From NCBI GenBank assembly GCA_963590435.1, contig CAVAPG010000111.1:1-5408 (forward strand): 5,408 bases of DNA. The letters run 5' to 3'. The DNA comes from F23-B02 sp963590435 (GTDB lineage: Bacteria; Bacillota; Clostridia; Oscillospirales; Oscillospiraceae). Positions 1 to 5,408 of the stretch are shown here, in pieces. Position 1 is the stretch's first letter. Every line of letters starts with the position of its first letter. A model generated the notes under the pieces. It had not been told where the DNA came from. It made no database searches and saw nothing but the letters and a program-made list of their open reading frames with translations. The position numbers were made by a program, and so were the translations under genes.

Positions 1-2
1 CA

Positions 3-152
3 GAGGACCTCGCGTGGGATATCGTGGACAACATGTCGGTCAAAACCGAGGCACCGGAGCTTGAGCTTCACAACGATATCAAGAGTACACAGTCGGCGCT
101 GGAGAATGTGAATATGCTCTTAAATAATGTGTCATTATCATGGATATTATAA
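3..152 (+). CDS. 3' end of an unidentified upstream gene (partial)
   Basis: An open frame enters from the left edge and runs 49 codons to a TAA at 150-152. The visible peptide starts EDLAWDIVDNMSVKTEAPEL and ends NNVSLSWIL. It is acidic and looks helical, with no motif I recognise, so I assign no function. Codons up to about position 118 favour G or C in the third position, like the cas genes, and the sequence turns AT-rich only near the stop, as expected where a real gene gives way to an intergenic region. The same codons are also open on the minus strand, but that translation (rich in H, R and L) looks less natural. The gene points the same way as the cas operon. No convincing terminator follows it, only a weak AAAAG-CTTG-CTTTT hairpin at 176-189. 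It may be unrelated to CRISPR. Confidence 0.5.
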   Translation, partial: EDLAWDIVDNMSVKTEAPELELHNDIKSTQSALENVNMLLNNVSLSWIL

Positions 153-181
153 GAAGCTTAGAAATATACCGAACAAAAAGC

Positions 182-210
182 TTGCTTTTCAGAATGATTT
201 ATTGTAATAT
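182..210 (+). promoter_or_regulatory. Predicted tracrRNA promoter
   Basis: A -35 box TTGCTT (182-187) and a -10 box TAATAT (205-210) are separated by exactly 17 bp. Transcription would start near 216-218, about 5 nt before the anti-repeat at 222. This fit between promoter position and the RNA start implied by repeat complementarity is the main support. The call is from sequence only. Confidence 0.65.
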
Positions 211-216
211 AAAAAC

Positions 217-315
217 AGTTCTTATACCATACCAAGAACTATCGGACAATTACTATAATAAGGTAACAAACCGAAGAGCTCTATCGCCTCGCTTATGCGG
301 GGCGATATCTCTTTC
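217..315 (+). ncRNA. tracrRNA (trans-activating CRISPR RNA), type II-C
   Basis: This RNA pairs with crRNA repeats and loads them into Cas9. Its anti-repeat (222-259) matches the array repeat in the + orientation, so a + strand transcript is complementary to crRNAs made from the minus strand. Pairing would be 24 bp in the upper stem (222-245), a bulge (ACAATTA, 246-252, against UUCC in the crRNA), and a 7 bp lower stem (CTATAAT, 253-259, with crRNA GUUAUAG; the last pair is G-U). A tiny nexus-like hairpin follows: GGT (262-264), loop AACAA, ACC (270-272), in the context TAAGG...CCG, which resembles the Neisseria and Geobacillus tracrRNAs as I recall them. A strong hairpin (282-307) closes the RNA. 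Total length is about 100 nt. The exact ends are predicted; the orientation and pairing are seen directly. Confidence 0.88.
222..259 (+). repeat. Anti-repeat (degenerate copy of the CRISPR repeat)
   Basis: Positions 222-245 are identical to bases 2-25 of the array repeat as written on the + strand, and 253-259 (CTATAAT) match its last seven bases except the final one (T for C). The middle differs: ACAATTA replaces GGAA, which makes the bulge seen in type II repeat:anti-repeat duplexes. Base 221 is C where the repeat has A. It stands alone, about 4.6 kb from the array, directly after a promoter. Confidence 0.92.
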
Positions 316-317
316 TT
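275..317 (+). terminator. tracrRNA 3' hairpin, probable intrinsic terminator
   Basis: Bases 282-292 pair with 297-307 around a TTAT loop: 11 bp, one of them T-G, with the GC-rich part nearest the loop. After a small internal loop, AGAG (275-278) can pair with CTCT (309-312). The downstream tract (TCTCTTTCTT) is T-rich but interrupted, so termination may be partial and some transcription could read into cas9. The hairpin probably also serves as the tracrRNA's structural 3' stem contacted by Cas9. Confidence 0.7.
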
Positions 318-344
318 GCCATGATGCAAAATGTGGTGTAAAAT
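316..344 (+). promoter_or_regulatory. Predicted cas operon promoter
   Basis: TTGCCA (316-321) matches the -35 consensus TTGACA in five of six bases. TAAAAT (339-344) is a good -10 box 17 bp downstream. Transcription would start near 351, leaving a 5' leader of about 27 nt before cas9. The -35 box begins within the T-rich tail of the tracrRNA hairpin, so the two transcription units abut. Confidence 0.62.
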
Positions 345-363
345 AATAACACTATATGTAATG

Positions 364-370
364 AAGGAGG
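364..370 (+). promoter_or_regulatory. cas9 ribosome binding site
   Basis: AAGGAGG is a near-perfect Shine-Dalgarno sequence, 7 nt before the ATG at 378. It fixes the cas9 start and suggests strong initiation of a Firmicutes type. Confidence 0.85.
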
Positions 371-377
371 CAGTTTT

Positions 378-3300
378 ATGCGCCCTTATGCGATTGGACT
401 TGATATAGGTATAACATCTGTAGGGTGGGCAACGCTTGCTCTTGACTCTGAGGAGCAACCTTGCGGGATAATAGGACTTGGCTCTAGAATATTTGATGCG
501 GCAGAACAGCCGAAAACGGGAAAATCACTCGCAGCACCGAGAAGAGAGGCGCGCAGTTCGAGGCGTCGTCTGCGCAGACATCGTCACAGAAACGAGCGAA
601 TCAAAAGATTAATGCTATCCTGCGGCTTATTATCCGATGATGAGCTGGCGTCATTGTTTGACGGCAAATTATCCGATCCTTATGCGCTTCGGGTGAAGGC
701 ACTTGACGAACCGGTAAGCAACACCGAATTTGCACGGATATTGATTCACATATCGCAAAGGCGCGGATTTAAGTCCAACAGGAAAAATCCGAATGACAAG
801 GAAGAGGGCAAGCTTCTCGCGGCAGTCGGTGAGAACGTCAGGCGTATGGAAGCACACGGATACCGCACTGTAGGCGAAATGCTTTGCAAGGATGATGCCT
901 TTAAAGGCCACAAGCGCAACAAGGGTGGAGAATATATTACTACCGTCAGCAGAGATCTGGTGGAAGCCGAAGTGCGGGCAATATTCGCAGCTCAGCGAGG
1001 CTTCGGCTCTGCATTTGCAGTTGAAGAGTTTGAAGAAGCCTATCTTGCCATTTTGCTAAGCCAGCGGTCATATGATGACGGTCCGGGCGGAAACAGCCCA
1101 TATGGTGGAAATCAGATTGAACGCATGATCGGCAAATGCAGATTCTTCCCGGAAGAGCCGCGTGCCGCAAAAGCCACATATTCATTCGAGTATTTTTCCC
1201 TGCTTGAGAAGGTAAACCACATACGGATCATAACATCCGGGACTGCAGAGAAGCTAACTGCAGAACAGAGAAATATCATAATCGAGCTTGCACATAAAAC
1301 GAAGGATATTTCTTACGCCAAAATACGTAAATCCCTTGGACTTGCTGACAATCAGCTTTTTAATATCCGCTATACGGACGCGCCGATTGACGAAACGGAG
1401 AAAAAAGAAAAGCTTGGCACCATGAAGGCATATCACGAGATGCGAAGCGCTATAGACAAGGTTTCCAAAGGCAGATTTGCCCTGATGCCGCGTGAGCAGA
1501 GGAATGCCATAGGAACGGCTCTGTCAATCTATAAGACATCGGACAAATTAGTCGACTATTTGAAAGCAGCCGGCGTTGAGGATATTGACATAAGCGCAGT
1601 GGAGTCCCTTGGCGGATTTTCCAAATTCGGTCATATTTCGGTTAAGGCTTGCGATATGATCATTCCGTTCCTCGAGCAAGGGATGAATTACAACGAAGCC
1701 TGTGCTGCGACAGGCATTAATTTCAAAGGTCACGACGGAAGCGAAAAAGCTCACCTTCTGCACCCCACGGAGGAGGATTACGAGAGCATCACGAGCCCCG
1801 TTGTGCGCCGCGCCATATCACAGACCGTCAAGGTTATAAACTCGATCATACGAAAAGAAGGTCAAAGCCCTACATTTATCAACATTGAGCTTGCAAGGGA
1901 AATGGCAAAAGATTTTGACGAGCGAAACAAGCTCAAAAAGCAGAATGACGAGAACAGAGCCAAGAACGAAAAACTCATCGAAGAAATAAGAACCGAGTAT
2001 GGTAAAAGCAATCCGACAGGCCTGGATATTGTGAAGCTTCGGCTGTTCAAAGAACAGGGTGGGGTCTGCATGTATTCCCTTAAGCAGATGTCTGCCGCAA
2101 GACTTTTTGAACCCAATTATGCGGAAGTCGATCATATCATTCCGTACAGTATAAGCTTTGATGACAGTCGTAAAAATAAGGTGCTTGTTCTGACTGAAGA
2201 AAACAGGAACAAGGGAAACCGCATTCCTCTCCAGTATCTCAGTGGGCAGCGCAGAGATGATTTCATCGTCTGGGTCAATAACAACGTCAAAGACTATCGC
2301 AAGCGCAGATTGTTGCTGAAGGAGCGTCTGTCCGATGAGGACCTGTCCGGATTTAAGGAAAGAAATCTTCAGGACACGAAGACAATGTCGAGATTTCTCC
2401 TCAACTATATTTCCGATAATCTTGAATTTGCCGAGTCGACGCGCGGACGCAAGAAAAAAGTGACTGCCGTTAACGGTGCAGTTACATCGTATATGCGAAA
2501 AAGATGGGGCATAACCAAAATCAGGGAAGACGGAGATTTGCATCACGCCGTTGATGCGGTTGTTATTGCCTGTGTAACAGACGGCATGATTCAGCAAGTA
2601 TCAAAATATGCAGAATTCCGTGAATGCCGATATATGCACACTGACGATGGCAGCATTGCAATCGACCCGAGCACCGGCGAGGTTTTGCGCAAGTTCCCCT
2701 ATCCCTGGAATGACTTCAGAAAAGAACTCGAGGCGCGGCTCGGAAATGATCCGGCAAAAATAATCAACGATCTTCATCTGCCGTTTTATATGACGAGCGG
2801 AGAGCCGCTTCCCGGCCCCGTGTTTGTTTCGAGAATGCCTAAGCGCAAGGTGACCGGTGCCGCGCATAAGGACACCGTAAAAGGTGCAAAAGAGCTGGCA
2901 AACGGCTATGCGATTGTTAAAAGGCCGCTGACAGACCTAAAGCTTAAAGACGGAGAGATAGAAAATTATTATAATCCGGATGGCGACAGACTCCTGTACG
3001 AATTGCTGCGTGATGCACTTATCGTACATGGCGGTGATGCAAAGGCCGCCTTTGCCGGAGAGTTCCGTAAATCGAAACCCGGCAAAACCTCGGGAGCTAT
3101 TGTTAGAAAGGTCAAGCTGCTTGAGCCGACGACACTCAATGTGCCCGTCCACGGCGGCAAAGGAGTCGCCGATAACGATTCGATGGTCAGGGTGGATGTT
3201 TTCCTCACCGGCGGTAAATATTATCTCGTCCCGATATATGTAGCGGACACGCTCAAGCCGGAGCTGCCCAACAAGGCAATAACGGCCTCAAAGCCGTATT

Positions 3301-3635
3301 CGGAATGGCCGGAAATGTCCGACGATGATTTCATTTTCTCGCTATACCCGAACGACCTTATCCGCGTTACCCACCGGAAAGGCATCAAGCTGTCCATTGC
3401 GAACAAAGACAGCACGCTGCCGCCGTCCGTCGAAGGAAAAACCTTCATGCTGTATTACAAAGGAACAAATATCTCTACTGGCGCAATTACATGTATAACC
3501 CACGACAACACATACACAACTCCTGGAATTGGCGTAAAAACACTTGAGAAAATTGAAAAATTCACGGTGGATGTGCTCGGCGAATATCACATGGTAGGAA
3601 AGGAAGTAAGACAGTCGTTTAAGAACAGGGGGTAA
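378..3635 (+). CDS. cas9: CRISPR-associated endonuclease Cas9, type II-C
   Basis: This is the RNA-guided DNA endonuclease that uses a crRNA:tracrRNA pair to cut both strands of invading DNA next to a PAM. It has 1085 residues, close to N. meningitidis Cas9 (1082). Order of parts: RuvC-I (GLDIGITSVGWA, catalytic D9); arginine-rich bridge helix (about 54-79, PRREARSSRRRLRRHRHR); alpha-helical recognition lobe (about 80-490); RuvC-II (INIELAREM, E504); HNH (EVDHIIPY, D585 and H586, with N609 in EENRNKGNRIP); RuvC-III (DLHHAVDAVV, H723 and D726); then wedge and PAM-interacting regions (about 815-1085) with the Neisseria-like segments MVRVDVF, KYYLVPIY and GIGVKT. Every expected nuclease residue is present and the frame is intact, so the enzyme should be active. 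The start is set by the AAGGAGG site. cas1 follows after 2 bp. The loop before GIGVKT is shorter than I recall in Neisseria Cas9, so PAM preference probably differs; it cannot be read from this sequence. Confidence 0.98.
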   Translation: MRPYAIGLDIGITSVGWATLALDSEEQPCGIIGLGSRIFDAAEQPKTGKSLAAPRREARSSRRRLRRHRHRNERIKRLMLSCGLLSDDELASLFDGKLSDPYALRVKALDEPVSNTEFARILIHISQRRGFKSNRKNPNDKEEGKLLAAVGENVRRMEAHGYRTVGEMLCKDDAFKGHKRNKGGEYITTVSRDLVEAEVRAIFAAQRGFGSAFAVEEFEEAYLAILLSQRSYDDGPGGNSPYGGNQIERMIGKCRFFPEEPRAAKATYSFEYFSLLEKVNHIRIITSGTAEKLTAEQRNIIIELAHKTKDISYAKIRKSLGLADNQLFNIRYTDAPIDETEKKEKLGTMKAYHEMRSAIDKVSKGRFALMPREQRNAIGTALSIYKTSDKLVDYLKAAGVEDIDISAVESLGGFSKFGHISVKACDMIIPFLEQGMNYNEACAATGINFKGHDGSEKAHLLHPTEEDYESITSPVVRRAISQTVKVINSIIRKEGQSPTFINIELAREMAKDFDERNKLKKQNDENRAKNEKLIEEIRTEYGKSNPTGLDIVKLRLFKEQGGVCMYSLKQMSAARLFEPNYAEVDHIIPYSISFDDSRKNKVLVLTEENRNKGNRIPLQYLSGQRRDDFIVWVNNNVKDYRKRRLLLKERLSDEDLSGFKERNLQDTKTMSRFLLNYISDNLEFAESTRGRKKKVTAVNGAVTSYMRKRWGITKIREDGDLHHAVDAVVIACVTDGMIQQVSKYAEFRECRYMHTDDGSIAIDPSTGEVLRKFPYPWNDFRKELEARLGNDPAKIINDLHLPFYMTSGEPLPGPVFVSRMPKRKVTGAAHKDTVKGAKELANGYAIVKRPLTDLKLKDGEIENYYNPDGDRLLYELLRDALIVHGGDAKAAFAGEFRKSKPGKTSGAIVRKVKLLEPTTLNVPVHGGKGVADNDSMVRVDVFLTGGKYYLVPIYVADTLKPELPNKAITASKPYSEWPEMSDDDFIFSLYPNDLIRVTHRKGIKLSIANKDSTLPPSVEGKTFMLYYKGTNISTGAITCITHDNTYTTPGIGVKTLEKIEKFTVDVLGEYHMVGKEVRQSFKNRG

Positions 3636-3637
3636 TC

Positions 3638-4540
3638 ATGCCATTCAGAAACATTATCATTGAAAACCCGGCACGCATATCTCTTAAGAACAGACAACTT
3701 ATAATAAACACTGACAGCGAGCACAGTCTGGCTGTCGAGGATATTTCTGCGCTTCTTATAGAAAGCAGAGCATCAACCATTACCGCAGCCGCTTTGTCCT
3801 TCCTCGGGCAGAGCGGCTGCGCCGTTTTTATCTGCGATGAAAAGCACATGCCATGCGCCGTGCTTGAGCCTTTTTCTCAGCACAGCAGAGCACTCACTGT
3901 GCTGAAATCACAGCTGGACGCAAGCGAACCTCTGAAAAAGCGGCTCTGGCAAAGTATCGTAATATCGAAAATAAACAATCAGGCAGGATGCCTCAGCTTA
4001 AACGACAAGGATACCGAAGCCGGAATCCTTATGCGCATGGCGGAAAATGTGAAATCCGGCGATCCGGACAATGTTGAAGCCCATGCCGCGCAAAGATACT
4101 TCCCTGCACTTTTTCACAGCGGATTTTCGCGGGATTCGGATTGCGTTGTCAATTCCGCGCTGAACTATGGCTATGCGATTATACGCGGATGTGTGGCAAG
4201 GCATTTGGCGGTGTACGGCTTTATTCCCGCTCTCGGCCTGCATCACAAAAGCGGACTGAACAGCTTCAACCTTGCCGATGATATAATGGAGCCTTTCAGA
4301 CCTGTGATAGACCTGTTGGTGTCTTCCATCGAGACCGACGAGGACGATGAGCTGACGCCTAAGCTGAAAAGGATGCTGTTCAACAGTCTCAACCTTGATA
4401 TCATATCCGGTGGGAGTCATCACAGCGTTTCATACGCAATCGAGCGGCTCGTACACAGTCTTTCGCGTTCGCTGAGCGATGGGAAGGCAGAACTTACCCT
4501 TCCGGAGCTGATACCCGTCAGGCAGCATAGATATGAATAA
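3638..4540 (+). CDS. cas1: CRISPR adaptation integrase Cas1, type II
   Basis: Cas1 is the catalytic subunit of the Cas1-Cas2 complex, which inserts new spacers at the leader end of the array. The 300-residue length is usual for type II Cas1. The N-terminal beta-rich domain (about 1-75) includes the IIIENPARISLKNRQL start typical of this subtype. The C-terminal helical domain carries the metal-binding residues: E147 (NVEAHAAQRYFPALF), H203 (LGLHHKSGLNSFNLADD) and E218 (DDIMEPFRP). The spacing H203 to E218 is 15 residues, as in characterised type II Cas1 proteins. The ATG lies 2 bp after the cas9 stop, with AGGGGG (3627-3632) as its ribosome binding site inside the end of cas9, so it is surely co-transcribed. 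It overlaps cas2 by 8 bp. Type II spacer selection normally also involves Cas9 and tracrRNA. Confidence 0.97.
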   Translation: MPFRNIIIENPARISLKNRQLIINTDSEHSLAVEDISALLIESRASTITAAALSFLGQSGCAVFICDEKHMPCAVLEPFSQHSRALTVLKSQLDASEPLKKRLWQSIVISKINNQAGCLSLNDKDTEAGILMRMAENVKSGDPDNVEAHAAQRYFPALFHSGFSRDSDCVVNSALNYGYAIIRGCVARHLAVYGFIPALGLHHKSGLNSFNLADDIMEPFRPVIDLLVSSIETDEDDELTPKLKRMLFNSLNLDIISGGSHHSVSYAIERLVHSLSRSLSDGKAELTLPELIPVRQHRYE

Positions 4541-4853
4541 GTTTATGAGAATGATGGTTTTTTTCGATCTGCCCGTCAAAACGAAAAAAGAGCGGCGCGA
4601 GGCCACTCAGTTCAGAAATTTTCTTCTTAACGACGGGTATCATATGATTCAGTATTCCGTGTATGTACGGGTGTGCAACGGCATGGATTCCGTTGCGAAG
4701 CATCGCGCAAGGCTGAAGCTTCATCTGCCATGCAACGGATCGATACGAATGCTTGTTATAACCGAGAAGCAGTTTGAGGCAATCGAGATACTTTTGGGCA
4801 AATTAACCGAGGCCGATGACAGCTTCCAGTGCGAACAGCTATCGATTTTTTGA
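4533..4853 (+). CDS. cas2: CRISPR adaptation protein Cas2
   Basis: Cas2 is the structural partner of Cas1 in spacer integration; it forms the central dimer that measures the incoming DNA. The 106-residue protein has the ferredoxin-like fold pattern: beta-1 ending in the conserved aspartate (MRMMVFFDLP, D12), a basic helix (KTKKERREATQFRNFLL), the GYHMIQYSVYVRV strand, and a later strand around SIRMLVITEKQF. The start chosen overlaps the cas1 stop by 8 bp. Only a weak AGGCAG lies upstream, so translation is probably coupled to cas1. Met5 or Met7 could be used instead, since family members often begin close to the MRMxVxFD strand. It is the last gene of the operon and is followed directly by a terminator. 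Confidence 0.96.
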   Translation: MNKFMRMMVFFDLPVKTKKERREATQFRNFLLNDGYHMIQYSVYVRVCNGMDSVAKHRARLKLHLPCNGSIRMLVITEKQFEAIEILLGKLTEADDSFQCEQLSIF

Positions 4854-4855
4854 AG

Positions 4856-4893
4856 AAAAATGCTGCCTTATCCGTTGATAAGACAGCATTTTT
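4856..4893. terminator. Bidirectional intrinsic terminator between cas2 and the array
   Basis: AAAAATGCTG (4856-4865) pairs perfectly with CAGCATTTTT (4884-4893). After one C-A mismatch, CTTATC (4867-4872) pairs with GATAAG (4877-4882) around a CGTT loop. The stem is flanked by A5 on the left and T5 on the right, so it gives a U-run to transcripts from either strand. It begins 2 bp after the cas2 stop and ends 10 bp before the first repeat. It should end the cas mRNA and also stop array transcripts that arrive from the right on the minus strand. Confidence 0.88.
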
Positions 4894-4903
4894 CCGATAG
4901 TCT

Positions 4904-5375
4904 ATTATACCATACCAAGAACTATCGGGGAACTATAACTAATTGCGTCACGGATATACTCCGAAACATCATTATACCATACCAAGAACTATCGGGGAAC
5001 TATAACTACTGGGACGCCGAAAGCGCGGAGCGAGTGATTATACCATACCAAGAACTATCGGGGAACTATAACACAGGCGATGGCGGTGATGGCAAAGGCT
5101 TAATTATACCATACCAAGAACTATCGGGGAACTATAACAAAACTCTGCTTGCGCTTTCATATAATATTATTATACCATACCAAGAACTATCGGGGAACTA
5201 TAACAACTCTACCGTCTGCGTGTTGTGGTAATTCATTATACCATACCAAGAACTATCGGGGAACTATAACAATTCCGGCACTGTTATCGAGCCTGAGTTT
5301 ATTATACCATACCAAGAACTATCGGGGAACTATAACTTTGCATTTCATCGTAACACTTCCCTTGTGATTATACCA
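4904..5375 (-). promoter_or_regulatory. Extended -10 promoter elements in every repeat
   Basis: On the minus strand the last nine bases of each repeat read TGGTATAAT, a perfect extended -10 element (TGn plus TATAAT). They occupy the first nine + strand bases of each repeat: 4904-4912, 4971-4979, 5037-5045, 5103-5111, 5169-5177, 5235-5243, 5301-5309 and 5367-5375. The matching -35 position, 17 bp upstream, is TTCCCC, a weak box, as is common with extended -10 promoters. Transcription would begin about 7 nt into each spacer, leaving guides of about 24 nt. This is the arrangement shown experimentally for N. meningitidis type II-C; here it is predicted. Confidence 0.75.
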
Positions 5376-5408
5376 TACCAAGAACTATCGGGGAACTATA
5401 ACTATGCT
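4904..5408 (-). CRISPR. CRISPR array, type II-C (8 repeats shown, continues past the window)
   Basis: Eight identical 36 bp repeats start at 4904, 4971, 5037, 5103, 5169, 5235, 5301 and 5367. Spacers are 4940-4970 (31 nt), 5007-5036, 5073-5102, 5139-5168, 5205-5234, 5271-5300 and 5337-5366 (30 nt each); 5403-5408 begins an eighth. Read as crRNA (minus strand), the repeat begins GTTATAGTTCCCCG and ends TTGGTATGGTATAAT, the pattern of type II-C repeats. This orientation also matches the + strand tracrRNA. The repeat at 4904-4939 is thus the distal (oldest) end, and the leader and newest spacers should lie to the right, outside the window. All repeats are exact, including the terminal one. I cannot identify spacer targets without a search. 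Confidence 0.97.

Noticed and set aside
176..189. AAAAG-CTTG-CTTTT hairpin as terminator of the upstream gene
   Set aside because: The stem is only 5 bp and AT-rich, and it overlaps the -35 box of the better-supported tracrRNA promoter.
217..260. tracrRNA read from the minus strand with a + strand array
   Set aside because: The minus-strand reading lacks a promoter and terminator in the right places, and the repeat polarity would be reversed relative to known II-C repeats. The + strand has promoter, nexus and hairpin in order.
140..346. Short + strand ORF across the tracrRNA region
   Set aside because: It translates the promoter, anti-repeat and hairpin; no ribosome binding site, and the RNA features explain the sequence fully.
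1818..2597. 259-codon minus-strand ORF inside cas9
   Set aside because: It lies opposite the RuvC-II, HNH and RuvC-III segments, whose conserved motifs prove the + frame. It has no recognisable domain or start signal.
3998..4423. 141-codon minus-strand ORF inside cas1
   Set aside because: It is a shadow of the cas1 catalytic domain, with no family resemblance.
4533..4853. Missing csn2 or cas4 gene, which would make this II-A or II-B
   Set aside because: Only a 50 bp gap separates cas2 from the array, cas9 and cas1 are adjacent, and the Cas9 size and motifs fit II-C. A distant cas4 outside the window cannot be excluded but is not expected.
4854..4903. Leader sequence between cas2 and the first repeat
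   Set aside because: The 50 bp gap is almost entirely the terminator hairpin, and array orientation places the leader at the other end.
4860..5231. Open frame of 123 codons through the array with a repeated IIPYQELSGNYN peptide (and a sister frame at 5149-5367)
   Set aside because: It is a CRISPR artefact: a 66 bp repeat-spacer period is a multiple of three, so the repeat translates in phase. The spacer parts are unrelated and no ribosome binding site is present.

Overview
The window holds a compact, apparently complete type II-C CRISPR-Cas locus: tracrRNA, cas9, cas1, cas2 and a CRISPR array, preceded by the 3' end of an unidentified gene. There is no csn2 or cas4, and Cas9 is small (1085 aa, close to the 1082 aa of the Neisseria meningitidis enzyme), which points to subtype II-C. 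The strong AAGGAGG ribosome binding site, sigma70/sigmaA-type promoters and a repeat resembling those of Geobacillus/Brevibacillus II-C systems suggest a Firmicute of moderate GC, perhaps a gut clostridium. That taxonomic guess is inference only.

Layout on the + strand: positions 3-152 carry the tail of an upstream ORF. Positions 182-344 are a dense control region. It has a promoter (TTGCTT-17-TAATAT) that should fire about 5 nt before a near-copy of the CRISPR repeat (the tracrRNA anti-repeat, 222-259), then a short nexus and a strong hairpin. The cas9 promoter (TTGCCA-17-TAAAAT) follows directly. cas9 (378-3635), cas1 (3638-4540) and cas2 (4533-4853) form one tight operon with a 2 bp gap and an 8 bp overlap. 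A two-sided terminator hairpin (4856-4893) separates cas2 from the array (4904 to the window end), which shows eight identical 36 bp repeats and seven complete spacers.

The array is read from the minus strand, towards cas2. In that orientation the repeat begins GTTATAG and ends TATAAT, and pairs with the + strand tracrRNA. Each repeat ends in a perfect extended -10 element (TGGTATAAT). Each crRNA may therefore have its own promoter, as described for N. meningitidis type II-C, giving about 24 nt guides without needing 5' trimming. No leader-like AT-rich tract lies between cas2 and the first repeat, so the leader and newest spacers should lie beyond the right edge.

Working model: Cas1-Cas2 acquire spacers at the far end of the array, the repeat promoters make crRNAs, the tracrRNA pairs with them through a 7 bp lower stem, a bulge and a 24 bp upper stem, and Cas9 cuts target DNA with its RuvC and HNH sites, all of whose catalytic residues are present. 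The system class is known. The particular tracrRNA, PAM specificity and promoter arrangement are the parts worth testing.
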